This document shows, piece by piece, positions 52,222-62,321 of a stretch of 64,000 nt of DNA. Numbering within the stretch: the stretch's first letter is position 1; the number at the start of each line of letters is the position of its first letter. The stretch covers positions 1 to 64,000 of the forward strand of contig JAPJBO010000312.1 of NCBI GenBank assembly GCA_030068145.1, written 5' to 3'. A program made the position numbers and the translations under genes. Source of the DNA: Diplonema papillatum (taxonomy: Eukaryota; Euglenozoa; Diplonemea; Diplonemida; Diplonemidae). Below the pieces are notes generated by a model. The model was not told where the DNA came from. It made no database searches and saw nothing but the letters and a program-made list of their open reading frames with translations.

Positions 52222-55200
52222 GTGCGCACCCTTCCCTCGAATGTATTCTTAGTACCAGCAATCTTGCGGGTTGCCCTTAGTGTATAGTGCAGGTTAAAAC
52301 CCCTAAACCCCCGGAATCTCAAGCGAACTTTAACTCTAAAAAGACTCAGGCAGCGCGTTTTGGTGGTTGATCAGAATTCCTAGCCTGAAGTTGCCGCAGG
52401 TGGGAAACAATCAACCGGCATGCAGAAACAAAACCTCTGTTTGTGCGTGCCGGCTGTTGTACTACTACTGTGCGTGTCGGCTGTGTTTTGTACCCCAAGC
52501 TAATTGTAGGGGGTCCGAATTGGTTTTTGACCCGACCTGTCCGAAATGGTAGTTTCTCCAGTTTCCCAAAGGAAGTTGCCAGCAAGTGGATGTTCTGGAA
52601 CCCCCCCGGCGTTTGTTGCGATTCCTCAGTGTGTGGTCCTTTTTAAGATGGGTTGTGTCTGGCGCTCTCTCTCCCTTAGGGTTGCCGCCCGAGGGAACCG
52701 GCTGTGAGCCGAAACTCGACGCCGCTTTCTCCTGACTGCACCAGGAGACAACTTCGCGGCGGATCACAAAGCACCCGCCCTGCACGAGGCATGCCCAAGA
52801 CCCGTGTACGGCTACCGTAGGACCCTCCATGTTTGCACCTTCCTCGGATGCTACGGTCGAGGGGGCTTCATTGTAGTTGGGAAAACACGTTCCCCTTCCC
52901 CGCGTTCTGCGTGTGGGGTTACCACCAACTGCCGCAGCAGCCGCAGATACGTCCTTCGTCGGAGGTGTCGCTGCTCACCTACCAGTGTGTTCCTGGTTGT
53001 TGCCCTAGATTCTTCAGTCCGGTGTGCTTGTGCGAGCCGCGCACGGCGGACCGCGGAACCTTGATGATCAAACCAGCGTTTGTGCACCCCCCTTGCTCTC
53101 GGTTTTCCGCACGGGCTCAAGTGGCAATCGGGAACGTTGACGAAGCCCCGCATGTGCTTATGAAGCATAAGGCACACTCGGCATGTGCTTATGAAGCATA
53201 AGGCTTACTCGGCATGTGCTTATGAAGCATAAGGCACACTCGGCATGTGCTTATGAAGCATAAGGCACACTCGGCATGTGCTTATGAAGCATAGTGCACA
53301 CTCGGCATGTGCTTATGAAGCATAAGGCACACTCGGCATGTGCTTATGAAGCATAAGGCACACTCGGCATGTGCTTATGAAGCATAAGGCACACTCGGCA
53401 TGTGCTTATGAAGCATAAGGCACACTCGGGAATTGGCATGGTATCTTCTTGTCTGCTGCTCGATGCGTCTGGGGATCTTTCTACAAATCGTCAAGCTAAA
53501 CAACTGAAACCCATTTCAACTTATTCACTGACGCGCTTTCCTCGAGATAAGTCGAAGAGAAAGGGAAGCAAAACCATATAACCTAGCAACTGACTGACTT
53601 GCGAACGGGATGAAAGGAATGGTCTGGACATACCAACGCCCACCAAGACGATCACCTTCCATCCACCCCGCCGCGAGTAAAGAATGCCACAACCGCCTGT
53701 GTGACGGAAGCTATCGATTTCGGAGTAAGCGACGTCAGGGGCACCCGTGATGGGAGATCCGCCGGATTCCCCTCGCTACGCACCTAGCGAACAGAGAGCG
53801 CGCAACCAAGGGTTCGCACCCTGGCAAGACCAGCAACTACCGCATTGTTCAGGCCTGTGTCCCGCATGGTGAATCCTTTCCGCGCTACTCCTTGTACAGT
53901 GGTATTATCCACCACTACATCGATCCGACCACCGGCAAAGGCATCCGGGACCGACATAGTCACACGTTCAAAGGCCATGGCTTCTAGCACATTGATGTGC
54001 AGCCTCGACTCCGCAGCTGACCAGGGAGCCCCCAAGATAGTGACCTCTGCCGTACGAGAATCCACTAAAACGCCGCCCCATCCTTTCTTACTTGCGTCGA
54101 CGAACACTGTCATCGACGGTGCAGGTAGCATCGTCGGAATCGCCCGCGGTTTCATAACCGCGTCTATCCAACCCTGAAGGGACGATCGGATACAAGGAGA
54201 CAGGGGAACTTGTTCTGCCGGCATTCTGGTTCCTCGATTTAACGCGTTCGTCACTCTGCGCATGAATTTCAGCGCAAACCAGAATGATCCGGGGAAAATG
54301 CCCGAAATTGCAGACGCGTGCAGGAGTCTGCCTCCCAAAGTCTCGATATCGCCTGCCGAAAGTGACGAAGACCGGAGCTCGTACCGCGTTGCCACCAGCT
54401 TTCTGCGAAGCTTACTGCTCAGCGAGACCTGCGAAACATCGTGTCTCCAGTCGACCCCGATGAATTCGTAGCGCCGTGCAGCCGTTCGAGAATCAGCGTC
54501 CTTCCATGTCAGCGAACAGTCTAGCGCCGTCTTATCCAGACGCTCCGTCGCTGCATGGACGCATCGTTTCGAGCCAGCATAGCGGATGTTGTCGATCCAA
54601 ACATGGACAACAACATCACCCTCCACGAGCTCTGGCAACACGAAATCAGGGTGCCCGGCTGACACCGCTGCCAACGTGTGCATGAGCTCGGGTGCGCATG
54701 CATGACCCATCGGGAGGCGGTTCAATTCCCACCAGCTACCGTCGTTCGCTGCAAACCGAAACAAGTGTCGAACAGCTTTCGGGATCTCAATTGCGTAGAA
54801 CCCCGTCCGGAAGTCACGCGTAGTCCCGCATTCTTCATGTACGGCCCCCAGGTAGTGGGATACGTGGGCCAACGGAACGGACGCTTCATATCCTGCTGCT
54901 TCAGCCGCGCGGTTGCCGTCGAGGGTCCATAAGATGAACCGCTGCCGAAGGGATCCGTCCTTCTCCTCCAGTACCGTGAAAGGCACGGAGGCCCAGGGGC
55001 CTGAGCCGGGTGCCCTCGCCGCTATCTCGAACGTCTCCAGCTGCCTCGCGTGGCCCACTTCTAACCTCGACGGGGATCCGAGCGACGGCAGAACGCTGTT
55101 CATGTCTGGGTAAAACGTCTTCTGCCAAGTGTCGTCGAAGCGCGCGCGAACGCTGTCGGTCATGCGGGCGCGCAGTCTGTCAACGTCCATCGGCTTGACT

Positions 55201-58200
55201 GCGGCAACATGCAACGGAGACTGGCGCTCTATCGGCGTTCGAGGCAGCCGAGTCGATCCTCCGCGACGCGTCACCGAGTGTCCCTGCAGCGTCCTGAACG
55301 CCGGATCCGACCGCAGTTGGCAACTCAGAGATGCCTCGTCGCCTTCGCAGTTTCGAGGACCCGAGCGAGGGCCAGTAAATCGCCGCCGTAGCGGATCGTC
55401 GTTCCCGAGATCGCCTCCTGCCCTCCCACTTCTTCGTGTTTGGCCAGCCGGTCGACGATGCACAGCGGAATCGGAACGCCCTTCGCAATCAGGCCGAACA
55501 GATACGTTACCGCACCCCTCTTTATGGAGTGCGCCGAGTAGCGTCGCATCTCGGGAGACCGTGCCCACATCGCATCCAGGCCCGTTGTCGTGAGAGAACA
55601 TAGTTTGTCGAAGGGGGCGCTCGCTTGGAACATCTCGGCCAATGCAGACGTCAGAGAGCCCACGATCACGGCGAATCTCGACGGTTTGAACGGGTTCCGA
55701 CGCCGACCCTTGGGGGTTTGCTCCCAGTCGATCACGATCTCCTCCGGGGTAACAAGCAGAAACTGCTTCGACGACAGGGCGGCAACCTCGGCCCATCTCG
55801 ACGCCGTTTTCCATGCCAACAATGCACACATCCTCACTGCAGGCGTCTGCGCCATCGCCCACTGCACAAGCGTTGCTCTGTCCACGGGCATCGCCTGAGC
55901 ATGCGGCACGGCCGCCCCAGAGTTGCGCAGCGCCGAAGCCATTGTCCGCAACGGCTGGTTTTCCATTCCCATCGCTGCAAACGTGGCTGAAAGCGCCTTC
56001 GCGTACCCCAGAAGGCCCTGCGGACGCACCCCTGTCGCCGCAACAAACAGGCAAGCAGTGTCCGCGTTGAGTCGCAACTGCTGCTGCGCGGTCCACGCAC
56101 AGAGTCGGCGCCACAACCTCCGCCGGTCTTGCAGAGTAGAATCCGCCCACATTTGCTGCATCAGGGCCACAAGCCGTGCCTCGGCATCCAGGCGCGTCAC
56201 CCGGACCTCCGTCGTACGGCCGGTGGGACCAGAGACCCCGCCCATCAGCAATCGCTGGACCGCGCGACCCACATTCGTCGGTGGCTGTTGCTGCATCACG
56301 ACGGTCCGCGAGGAGCCGGTTGACGGTTTGAGTGAACACAGCGAGGGTCGCGGCGAAAGATTCGCAGTGTCGACAAGCGGGAGGTGAGACGGGACAGACT
56401 TCTGGAGAGGGTGCTTGAAAGCCGGAAAGGGACGAAGTACGAACTTGGTTGGTATTCTTGGTTGAGGGGATCGCTGCTTTGGAACTGGCATGTCTAGGCC
56501 TAGCTGGGGAGCCGCCAGTCATTTTTCCCCGGCCTTGGCGTTTCCCGGTTTCCATCCGGACTTGTTCCTCGGCTTGAAGCCGAACTTTCTCTTCTCTGTT
56601 GTCTGTCGGTGCGCGTCCCTTTTCCAGCCAGCCGTAGCCCGCTCGAGTTCATCATCATCGCGCTGCCGCATTCGGTCTAGCAGCTCCCGACGCGGCGCGC
56701 CCTCTTCCACGAACTTCAACTGGACGCGGAGCTGCATCAGGAGCTCCTGGCCGAGGCGAACCTGCTCAGCGCACTCGACCCAGTTCTCAAACTGGGCAGA
56801 AGCCAGAAGCCAGCACTTGAGTGCTGAGAACGTGCTGTCAAGTTGCTCCCCGCCCGGCAGATGTTTGCGGCCGGCCACGTACCGCACCTCCAAGGCAAGA
56901 GCGAGCCCTTCGGGGTCTTTTTCCAGAGCATCACTCCACTTTGTCACGTCCGTTTCCTCAACCAATAACCTGGAGGCCCGCGCAGCCTTCACATTCGGGG
57001 GGGCCCGGCCTGCCAACGACATGACCACCTCGGTCAGCACCCTCAGCTCGGCCTTCAAATCCGCTACCTCAGCCCCCTGAACCTCTCGCTCGACCTCTCC
57101 AGGTGGTGTTGCCGGCTCCGGAAGCGCTTCAGGTACGTAGGCGTCGCTAGGCTCCGACGGCGCAATGACAGTCGCCCGTAATTTGGTCCCCGCGACTGTG
57201 GACAGTTCCGGAGCATCTTCCTTCCAGAGTCCCGCTCCCTTCATCACGCGACGGAACAGCTGCGGGTTGACAACAGCAGCCTCCGCCAGTGTAGCCGCGA
57301 GCTTCCAGCCTTCCCAAGTCCCGACGACACCAGCCCCAGGAGAGCCTGCATCGTACTCGAGCAGCTCGCACAAAATCTTATGCGCGCGCGCTCTGTCCTC
57401 TCCAGGCGCGTTGCTGAAAAAGAAAACAGCCCATTGTTCTACCTCCGAAAGGCGGATGTTTCGCCGAGGGAGAGTCGGCCCAATCGACTCCTCAAACGCA
57501 TCACGCACATCGACTGGAACTGCGAAATTCTGGAATCCAGTCTGTGACTGCTTCGAAAACGCGGGCATTGTTGAAATTGTTTTTACGTTTTACGCACCAC
57601 GACCAACCGACCCACCTCCTGTTGGAGTGGTCCGGTTTTGGATACGAGCACTGATGACAATTCGATGTGCCAATTCCCTCAGTAAACTGCAACATGTGCT
57701 TATGAAGCATAAGGCACACTCGGCATGTGCTTATGAAGCATAAGGCACACTCGGCATGTGCTTATGAAGCATAAGGCACACTCGGCATGTGCTTATGAAG
57801 CATAAGGCACACTCGGCATGTGCTTATGAAGCATAAGGCACACTCGGCATGTGCTTATGAAGCATAAGGCACACTCGGCATGTGCTTATGAAGCATAAGG
57901 CACACTCGGCATGTGCTTATGAAGCATAAGGCACACTCGGCATGTGCTTATGAAGCATAAGGCACACTCGGCATGTGCTTATGAAGCATAAGGCACACTC
58001 GGCATGTGCTTATGAAGCATAAGGCACACTCGGCATGTGCTTATGAAGCATAAGGCACACTCGGCATGTGCTTATGAAGCATAAGGCACACTCGGCATGT
58101 GCTTATGAAGCATAAGGCACACTCGGCATGTGCTTATGAAGCATAAGGCACACTCGGCATGTGCTTATGAAGCATAAGGCACACTCGGCATGTGCTTATG

Positions 58201-59547
58201 AAGCATAAGGCACACTCGGCATGTGCTTATGAAGCATAAGGCACACTCGGCATGTGCTTATGAAGCATAAGGCACACTCGGCATGTGCTTATGAAGCATA
58301 AGGCACACTCGGCATGTGCTTATGAAGCATAAGGCACACTCGGCATGTGCTTATGAAGCATAAGGCACACTCGGCATGTGCTTATGAAGCATAAGGCACA
58401 CTCGGCATGTGCTTATGAAGCATAAGGCACACTCGGCATGTGCTTATGAAGCATAAGGCACACTCGGCATGTGCTTATGAAGCATAAGGCACACTCGGCA
58501 TGTGCTTATGAAGCATAAGGCACACTCGGCATGTGCTTATGAAGCATAAGGCACACTCGGCATGTGCTTATGAAGCATAAGGCACACTCGGCATGTGCTT
58601 ATGAAGCATAAGGCACACTCGGCATGTGCTTATGAAGCATAAGGCACACTCGGCATGTGCTTATGAAGCATAAGGCACACTCGGCATGTGCTTATGAAGC
58701 ATAAGGCACACTCGGCATGTGCTTATGAAGCATAAGGCACACTCGGCATGTGCTTATGAAGCATAAGGCACACTCGGCATGTGCTTATGAAGCATAAGGC
58801 ACACTCGGCATGTGCTTATGAAGCATAAGGCACACTCTGCCTCGCAGGCCAAACGGTCGTACATTTCGTAAGAAGAAAAAGGAAGGAGCCACAACCTTGT
58901 GTATTCACACAAAAAGCTACCGGATCTCGCATAGGTTTGCCGGCCTGCGAGAACATAGCGCCTTTCATGAACACCACAGGTAAGCGGTATCGATGAGCTG
59001 GACTTTAAGCTGAACGAGTACGTGCTTGAGTCGACCCTTTCGTCATTGCACAAGCTGATCATGAGAAAAGAAGCCGAGATTCGTTCCGCTCCCGGCAAGG
59101 TATGCTTATTCTGAGACATCTGAACACACATCATTGAGCATTTCAGTCGGGTTCGGCTCGAACTATTTACCTTCAGCGATATCATTCGAAGCCGGCAGTA
59201 CAAAGATGTAGCTGTTTTTTTGCTCGCAGTGGCAATGAATTGGGAAAGAGACAAGTGGGCTTTGCTTCGCTTCAGACGTTACCCACTCAAAGCCATGAAT
59301 TTTAACACACACGCGCACACACGCTGCCCGTCGTAGGAGAAACCGGCTGCCTCCCGGAAATCCGCCGCGACCAGCAACATGTACAACATGAAGCAAACCG
59401 CCCTCCAGATGAAGCTCCGCACAATGCGTGATCATCAGGGACTATCCACAACTGAGCTCCAACACACGCACACACACGCAGGCGGTCTCGCAAGCAGTCC
59501 AGCAGGTCTTCGGCAAGGTTCAGCCCAGTCAGTGGAAAAAGAACTAG
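51655..59547 (+). CDS. DUF4197-like protein with N-myristoylation signal, gene split by a satellite and retrotransposon
   Basis: Three exons join, all in phase 0: 51655-52221, 58980-59099 and 59482-59547 (stop TAG), giving 250 residues. MGCGASSEQ is a myristoylation site plus a palmitoylatable Cys, so membrane attachment is expected. The rest matches my memory of DUF4197: a helical region (ALSWAAREAVEMAKSAS), IKIEVPCMDKINGLKEKVK, the LLGGQLVKGLDAATDPFEEQ helix and SDYLTEFAKAMLRDTMTPII. Exon 2 supplies FKLNEYVLESTLSSLHKLI and MRKEAEIRSAPGK, and exon 3 ends QAVQQVFGKVQPSQWKKN. The family's function is unknown. The 6758-bp first intron holds 46 satellite units and a YR retrotransposon in antisense orientation. 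Without exons 2-3 the frame runs into a dispersed repeat, so the splice is needed. Confidence 0.85.
52222..53150 (+). other. Intron 1 of the DUF4197 gene, 5' part
   Basis: Contains a dispersed repeat at 52246-52382 (cttgcgggttgccc ... ggcagcgcgttttggtggtt) and a 'CCGG-tag' copy at 52300-52341. No exon or gene was found. Confidence 0.5.
53151..53429 (+). repeat. 31-bp satellite, left block (9 copies)
   Basis: The unit catgtgcttatgaagcataa plus ggcacactcgg is repeated nine times exactly (279 bp) with few changes (one copy agtgcac, one ggcttactcgg). The block ends abruptly at the left end of YR element 2 and resumes at 57693. Confidence 0.97.
53784..56555 (-). CDS. RT-RNase H of YR element 2
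   Basis: A 923-residue frame whose first 400 residues overlap the recombinase and may not all be translated; the true start may be near 55300. RT region: WTLDGNRAAEAAGYEASVPL, then FRTGFYAIEIPKAVRHLFRF (motif A), LNRLPMGHACAPELMHTLAA (motif B) and VVVHVWIDNIRYAG with Asp655-Asn656 in place of the usual two Asp (motif C). RNase H: TVFVDASKKGWGGVL (Asp820), the helix LHINVLEAMAF (Glu) and IDVVVDNTTVQG (Asp). The (I/V)DN box is shared with element 1. The 3' end lies about 355 bp from the element end. Confidence 0.83.
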   Translation of the reverse strand: METGKRQGRGKMTGGSPARPRHASSKAAIPSTKNTNQVRTSSLSGFQAPSPEVCPVSPPACRHCESFAATLAVFTQTVNRLLADRRDAATATDECGSRGPAIADGRGLWSHRPYDGGPGDAPGCRGTACGPDAANVGGFYSARPAEVVAPTLCVDRAAAVATQRGHCLPVCCGDRGASAGPSGVREGAFSHVCSDGNGKPAVADNGFGAAQLWGGRAACSGDARGQSNACAVGDGADACSEDVCIVGMENGVEMGRGCRPVVEAVSACYPGGDRDRLGANPQGSASEPVQTVEIRRDRGLSDVCIGRDVPSERPLRQTMFSHDNGPGCDVGTVSRDATLLGALHKEGCGNVSVRPDCEGRSDSAVHRRPAGQTRRSGRAGGDLGNDDPLRRRFTGPRSGPRNCEGDEASLSCQLRSDPAFRTLQGHSVTRRGGSTRLPRTPIERQSPLHVAAVKPMDVDRLRARMTDSVRARFDDTWQKTFYPDMNSVLPSLGSPSRLEVGHARQLETFEIAARAPGSGPWASVPFTVLEEKDGSLRQRFILWTLDGNRAAEAAGYEASVPLAHVSHYLGAVHEECGTTRDFRTGFYAIEIPKAVRHLFRFAANDGSWWELNRLPMGHACAPELMHTLAAVSAGHPDFVLPELVEGDVVVHVWIDNIRYAGSKRCVHAATERLDKTALDCSLTWKDADSRTAARRYEFIGVDWRHDVSQVSLSSKLRRKLVATRYELRSSSLSAGDIETLGGRLLHASAISGIFPGSFWFALKFMRRVTNALNRGTRMPAEQVPLSPCIRSSLQGWIDAVMKPRAIPTMLPAPSMTVFVDASKKGWGGVLVDSRTAEVTILGAPWSAAESRLHINVLEAMAFERVTMSVPDAFAGGRIDVVVDNTTVQGVARKGFTMRDTGLNNAVVAGLARVRTLGCALSVR
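55325..56491 (-). CDS. Tyrosine recombinase of YR element 2
   Basis: A 388-residue frame with Arg232 (KTASRWAEVAAL), His321 (YSAHSIKRGAV), His352 (LAKHEEVGG) and the nucleophile Tyr368 (TTIRYGGDLL). The HxxR box reads HSIK-R, so the position of the second Arg is Lys with Arg directly after; this may be a functional shift or a loss. A low-complexity N-terminal 60 residues precede the core-binding helices (about 100-200). It overlaps the RT frame by almost its whole length. Confidence 0.82.
   Translation of the reverse strand: MPVPKQRSPQPRIPTKFVLRPFPAFKHPLQKSVPSHLPLVDTANLSPRPSLCSLKPSTGSSRTVVMQQQPPTNVGRAVQRLLMGGVSGPTGRTTEVRVTRLDAEARLVALMQQMWADSTLQDRRRLWRRLCAWTAQQQLRLNADTACLFVAATGVRPQGLLGYAKALSATFAAMGMENQPLRTMASALRNSGAAVPHAQAMPVDRATLVQWAMAQTPAVRMCALLAWKTASRWAEVAALSSKQFLLVTPEEIVIDWEQTPKGRRRNPFKPSRFAVIVGSLTSALAEMFQASAPFDKLCSLTTTGLDAMWARSPEMRRYSAHSIKRGAVTYLFGLIAKGVPIPLCIVDRLAKHEEVGGQEAISGTTIRYGGDLLALARVLETAKATRHL
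56519..57568 (-). CDS. Gag-like protein of YR element 2
   Basis: A 349-residue frame, first in the element. Helical N-terminal region (VRDAFEESIGPTLPRR, WEGWKLAATLAEAAVV), then a Pro-rich link and a coiled-coil-like helix (VADLKAELRVLTEVVMSLAG). A long helical domain follows (about 200-310), then a basic tail (KRKFGFKPRNKSGWKPGNAK) suited to RNA binding. No zinc knuckle. Length differs from element 1 gag (491) and I see no clear sequence similarity, so the two elements are different families with the same plan. The gag role is inferred from position. Confidence 0.6.
   Translation of the reverse strand: MPAFSKQSQTGFQNFAVPVDVRDAFEESIGPTLPRRNIRLSEVEQWAVFFFSNAPGEDRARAHKILCELLEYDAGSPGAGVVGTWEGWKLAATLAEAAVVNPQLFRRVMKGAGLWKEDAPELSTVAGTKLRATVIAPSEPSDAYVPEALPEPATPPGEVEREVQGAEVADLKAELRVLTEVVMSLAGRAPPNVKAARASRLLVEETDVTKWSDALEKDPEGLALALEVRYVAGRKHLPGGEQLDSTFSALKCWLLASAQFENWVECAEQVRLGQELLMQLRVQLKFVEEGAPRRELLDRMRQRDDDELERATAGWKRDAHRQTTEKRKFGFKPRNKSGWKPGNAKAGEK
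57693..58839 (+). repeat. 31-bp satellite, right block (37 copies)
   Basis: Thirty-seven nearly perfect units fill 1147 bp with no length change; the final unit ends cacactctg. Together with the left block there are 46 units. Uniformity indicates recent amplification or ongoing homogenisation. Confidence 0.98.
58840..58979 (+). other. 3' end of intron 1
   Basis: 140 bp of unique sequence ending aacaccacag before exon 2. Confidence 0.6.
58980..59099 (+). CDS. Exon 2 of the DUF4197-like gene
   Basis: 40 codons between caccacag and gtatgc. It encodes the conserved C-terminal NEYVLESTLSSLHKLI block, and lies 6.76 kb from exon 1. Confidence 0.85.
59482..59547 (+). CDS. Exon 3 of the DUF4197-like gene
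   Basis: 21 codons plus stop, following cacacacgcag. AVSQAVQQVFG fits the terminal helix of the family. Confidence 0.75.
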   Translation, partial: AVSQAVQQVFGKVQPSQWKKN

Positions 59548-60419
59548 GTTGGCGTTGAGATTCTCTGACGTTGACCGTTCCGTCTCAAGCGAGATGAAGC
59601 GGGGCTCGAAAGGCACCTCCGACGGATCTTCTCTAGTAGGTTCAAGAAAGAAAGAAGCACGAACAGTACCGTGGAGCGGAAAGTACCGAGCCGCGTCCTG
59701 CAAAGGATTGCTGGGCTCTGTTTCCGTTCGTTTTCGTTTTTTTTTTAAATACCAAACACGATGAAATGTAGGAAGGAATGAGAAGCTCGTCGCCGCAAAC
59801 CATGGCGGCTTACGTAAAAACGGTCGAATAGTCGGCAATAGGCAACAAAGACACACGCACAAGTACACGTGCTGCCACTACAGCAGATACGATACGCACA
59901 CACTAACATACCTTATAAAACCCCGGATCCCTAAGTGAACTTGCTCTTTTAAAACGATCAAGCACTGCGTTCAACGAAGACAAGTCGTCATCATTAGGTT
60001 TGTATCAGCCGCGGTTGTGCGAGTGACGAGCTCTTATTTCCCCCCTCTTCTTCTTTTACGTTAAACATTGCATTCGTACATAGTTCGTAGTTGGCGGCGT
60101 GCTGCTTGCCAAAAGTAAAGCAGGGGAGACCCGCGCACAAACGAAGGCATTGGCAGGCGTCCCGCCAGTCCCGAAACCAAAATCCGGAATTGTGCCGGAG
60201 CTCCACAGAAAGCACGGTGAACGGTTTCAACCTTCTCCGAATTGCATACGTATGATTTGCGAAGTTGCCGAAACGACGAACCGAAAGCAAACCCAAAACA
60301 AAACAAAAGAACAAAGCACGCAACGACGGAAGAAAGTGTGCGACCCCCCTGCGTAGCCGTCCCCTGCGTCGTGGAAGAACACAAGGTGCACCAGTGGGAA
60401 GGCCTGCCTGCCGCCAAAC
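59548..60419. other. Intergenic region
   Basis: A 'CCGG-tag' copy at 59910-59955 (aaaccccggatccctaagtg). Short frames without domains. The 3' end of the DUF4197 gene is presumably here. Confidence 0.4.
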
Positions 60420-60623
60420 ATGCTGCCTGTGGTGTGTATTCTCCTGATCTGCTCACCCCTGGTTGTCAACGAAGGCAAAAGCGGCGTGCGGGCAGTACCG
60501 CTTCAGTCGAAAGCGTGTTTCTGTGGTACTGCAGCCACGCAGTACAACTGCATGGCAACAGGCATGCCTCGGCTTCCAGTGCTTGGAGACACGACGCGGC
60601 GTGACCTTCAGAACACCTCCTAG
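60420..60623 (+). CDS. Possible small secreted Cys peptide
   Basis: A 67-residue frame begins MLPVVCILLICSPLVV, a good signal-peptide-like hydrophobic core with possible cleavage after VVNEG. Four Cys occur in the rest or near it (ACFCGTAATQYNCM). There is no homology I recognise and no transcript support. Overlapping frames exist. It may be chance. Confidence 0.2.
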   Translation: MLPVVCILLICSPLVVNEGKSGVRAVPLQSKACFCGTAATQYNCMATGMPRLPVLGDTTRRDLQNTS

Positions 60624-62040
60624 CATCAGTCAAGGAAACTTGGAAACCCCTGCCCACGTCCTCATTTTCAGGACGTCGTTCACTCTAGCGTTCATGCTAC
60701 TCCCATAGAATTTCGTCCATATACAGCATACAAGACGATTCGGGCGATCAGAAGTGTGGGACGGTCTCCCCTTGCACGTTTTCCCCCCTTCCCTTTTGTG
60801 TACCAATAGACACGGTCTTGGTCGAATGAGCAAGTCGTCTTGTTTCTTGTGAAGCTCGAATTAACTGCCAGTCAAAGAACAGGTGAGAACCGCGAGTTCG
60901 CACAAACAAGGTCCGCTAAAGCAGCAGAGGCACACAAGTCTCTCTGAACCAGTCGGAAGGAATGTGTGCATTCGTTCATGTTGTGCCGCCGACCGGACCC
61001 GTGGTACGGTCTTACTTCTTGTAGCCTGATGACACGCAGCATCTTCGGCGAGCACCTGCAGCTCTCGCAAGTCCTCCTTACAAGTTTCTAGTATTCGTCG
61101 TTTTTCCGCATTTTCCTTCTTTTTTCTTTTGTTCCTTCTTCCGTTCCCCCTCTCCGTTCTCCTCCCTCCCGTCGTTTTCCGTTTTTCTTCTTTCTTTTTT
61201 TGCTTCTTTTTTGACCGACTCAGTGGCTCTTCTTTTTACAACGATGAAACTAAAGAACGGTTGGCTCCGAACAACGACCTTCTCGACCACAAGCGTGTCC
61301 AATTCCGTCGGCCTATATCAGTCCGATAGGGCTGGCGACGGTGGTGCACGGAGGAGACTCGGGTGGTCTGTAGGAGAAGCTACATCCTCCTAGTCCTGAC
61401 GTTTGTAGGTTTGACGAGACGAGTCAGCGCAGTCCTCGTCGCAAAGTAGACAGACTGACTCAGACTTCAACTGTTCTGTTTTCAGCGGAGCTATCGGCGA
61501 CAGGGTGCAGAACGAAGCGCCCAGAAGTTGGATCTGACGTGCGCAATCAATTGTTTCAACAGGGAGCATTTCCGGGTTGGGATGTTCTGCTGGTGCACGA
61601 GCAACGAGCGATCGGCAGGTGGCGCGGTATTCTTAGGTTGTAGTAGGGACTATCGCGTCATCTGCACCACAGTGGTAGAGTGGCTATTGTGGCTAGATTA
61701 TTTCCTTTTGTGGCCCATTGAAAATGGGCAAAATCAATGCCCAGGGTTGAAATCAATTCCGTCGACACGAATAGTTTCCCACGTACCGTGCGACGTTGGC
61801 CCCAATTTCCCTTGGTCATTTTCTCGCCACAACAGCGACAATGTATTGTGGGTAAATATTGCGGCCTATTCTGATCACATCGTGGGAAAGTTGTGTGTGC
61901 GCTGTGCTGGCTGGGAGACGTGGCTTGGACGTGCGGGAAATCCGCTCCGAACAGAAAGCCGACAACGATCACCGAACCCACAACAACTGAACCTGGAGAT
62001 TTGAAAGCAGCCCTGAGCTTGAAAGCGAGCTCTCCTGTGA
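60624..62040. other. Intergenic region, no supported gene
   Basis: C/T-rich runs at 61105-61235 and a 158-codon plus frame at 61528-62004 with no domain. The latter contains several Trp and Cys codons but no splice or family support. Confidence 0.4.
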
Positions 62041-62276
62041 GAAATACTCGAGGGACTGCCTTGTGCTCATTTCGAAGGAGGCTAGAGGGGGAGAAAACAA
62101 TACAACTACAAATTGGGTCTTTTTTTTTGTTGAACGCTTACGCCCGCCACTGAACCCAGATTCACCTGTGTTTCGTGTGGGCTACAGCACATTTACCTCC
62201 TTCGATCTTTTGCAGCTGGCAGCCTCCTCAAGTATTTCCTACAAAGCAGGTGCTTATACAAAAAAAGGCTTTCTGA
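62041..62276 (+). repeat. SR dispersed repeat, copy 12
   Basis: Full-length plus-strand copy from aaatactcgaggga to tgcttatacaaaaaaa with an intact core. Confidence 0.88.
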
Positions 62277-62321
62277 AGAAAAAAGACTCCCCTTATGCAG
62301 TTCATCGTTCCCCCGCCCCCG

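Larger units (their letters stand above)
53428..57692 (-). mobile_element. YR retrotransposon, element 2 (gag - recombinase - RT/RNase H)
   Basis: The element separates two blocks of the same 31-bp satellite. An 11-bp inverted pair, gggaattggca at 53428 and tgccaattccc at 57670-57680, lies at or near the ends, with gaattgg starting the left end. No target duplication is seen; the satellite resumes at a complete unit. Sense order on the minus strand is gag 57568-56519, tyrosine recombinase 56491-55325 and RT-RNase H 56555-53784, as in element 1. It lies in intron 1 of the DUF4197 gene, in antisense orientation. Confidence 0.85.

Noticed and set aside
53151..58839. CRISPR-like regular array
   Set aside because: Units are contiguous identical 31-mers without variable spacers; it is a minisatellite in a eukaryotic intron.
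37990..58839. Shared copy number of 37 in the 56-bp and the right 31-bp arrays as a functional link
   Set aside because: Sequences are unrelated and the second array has 46 units in total; the match is probably chance.
61528..62004. 158-codon frame as a gene
   Set aside because: No domain, unusual composition and no splice or start support.
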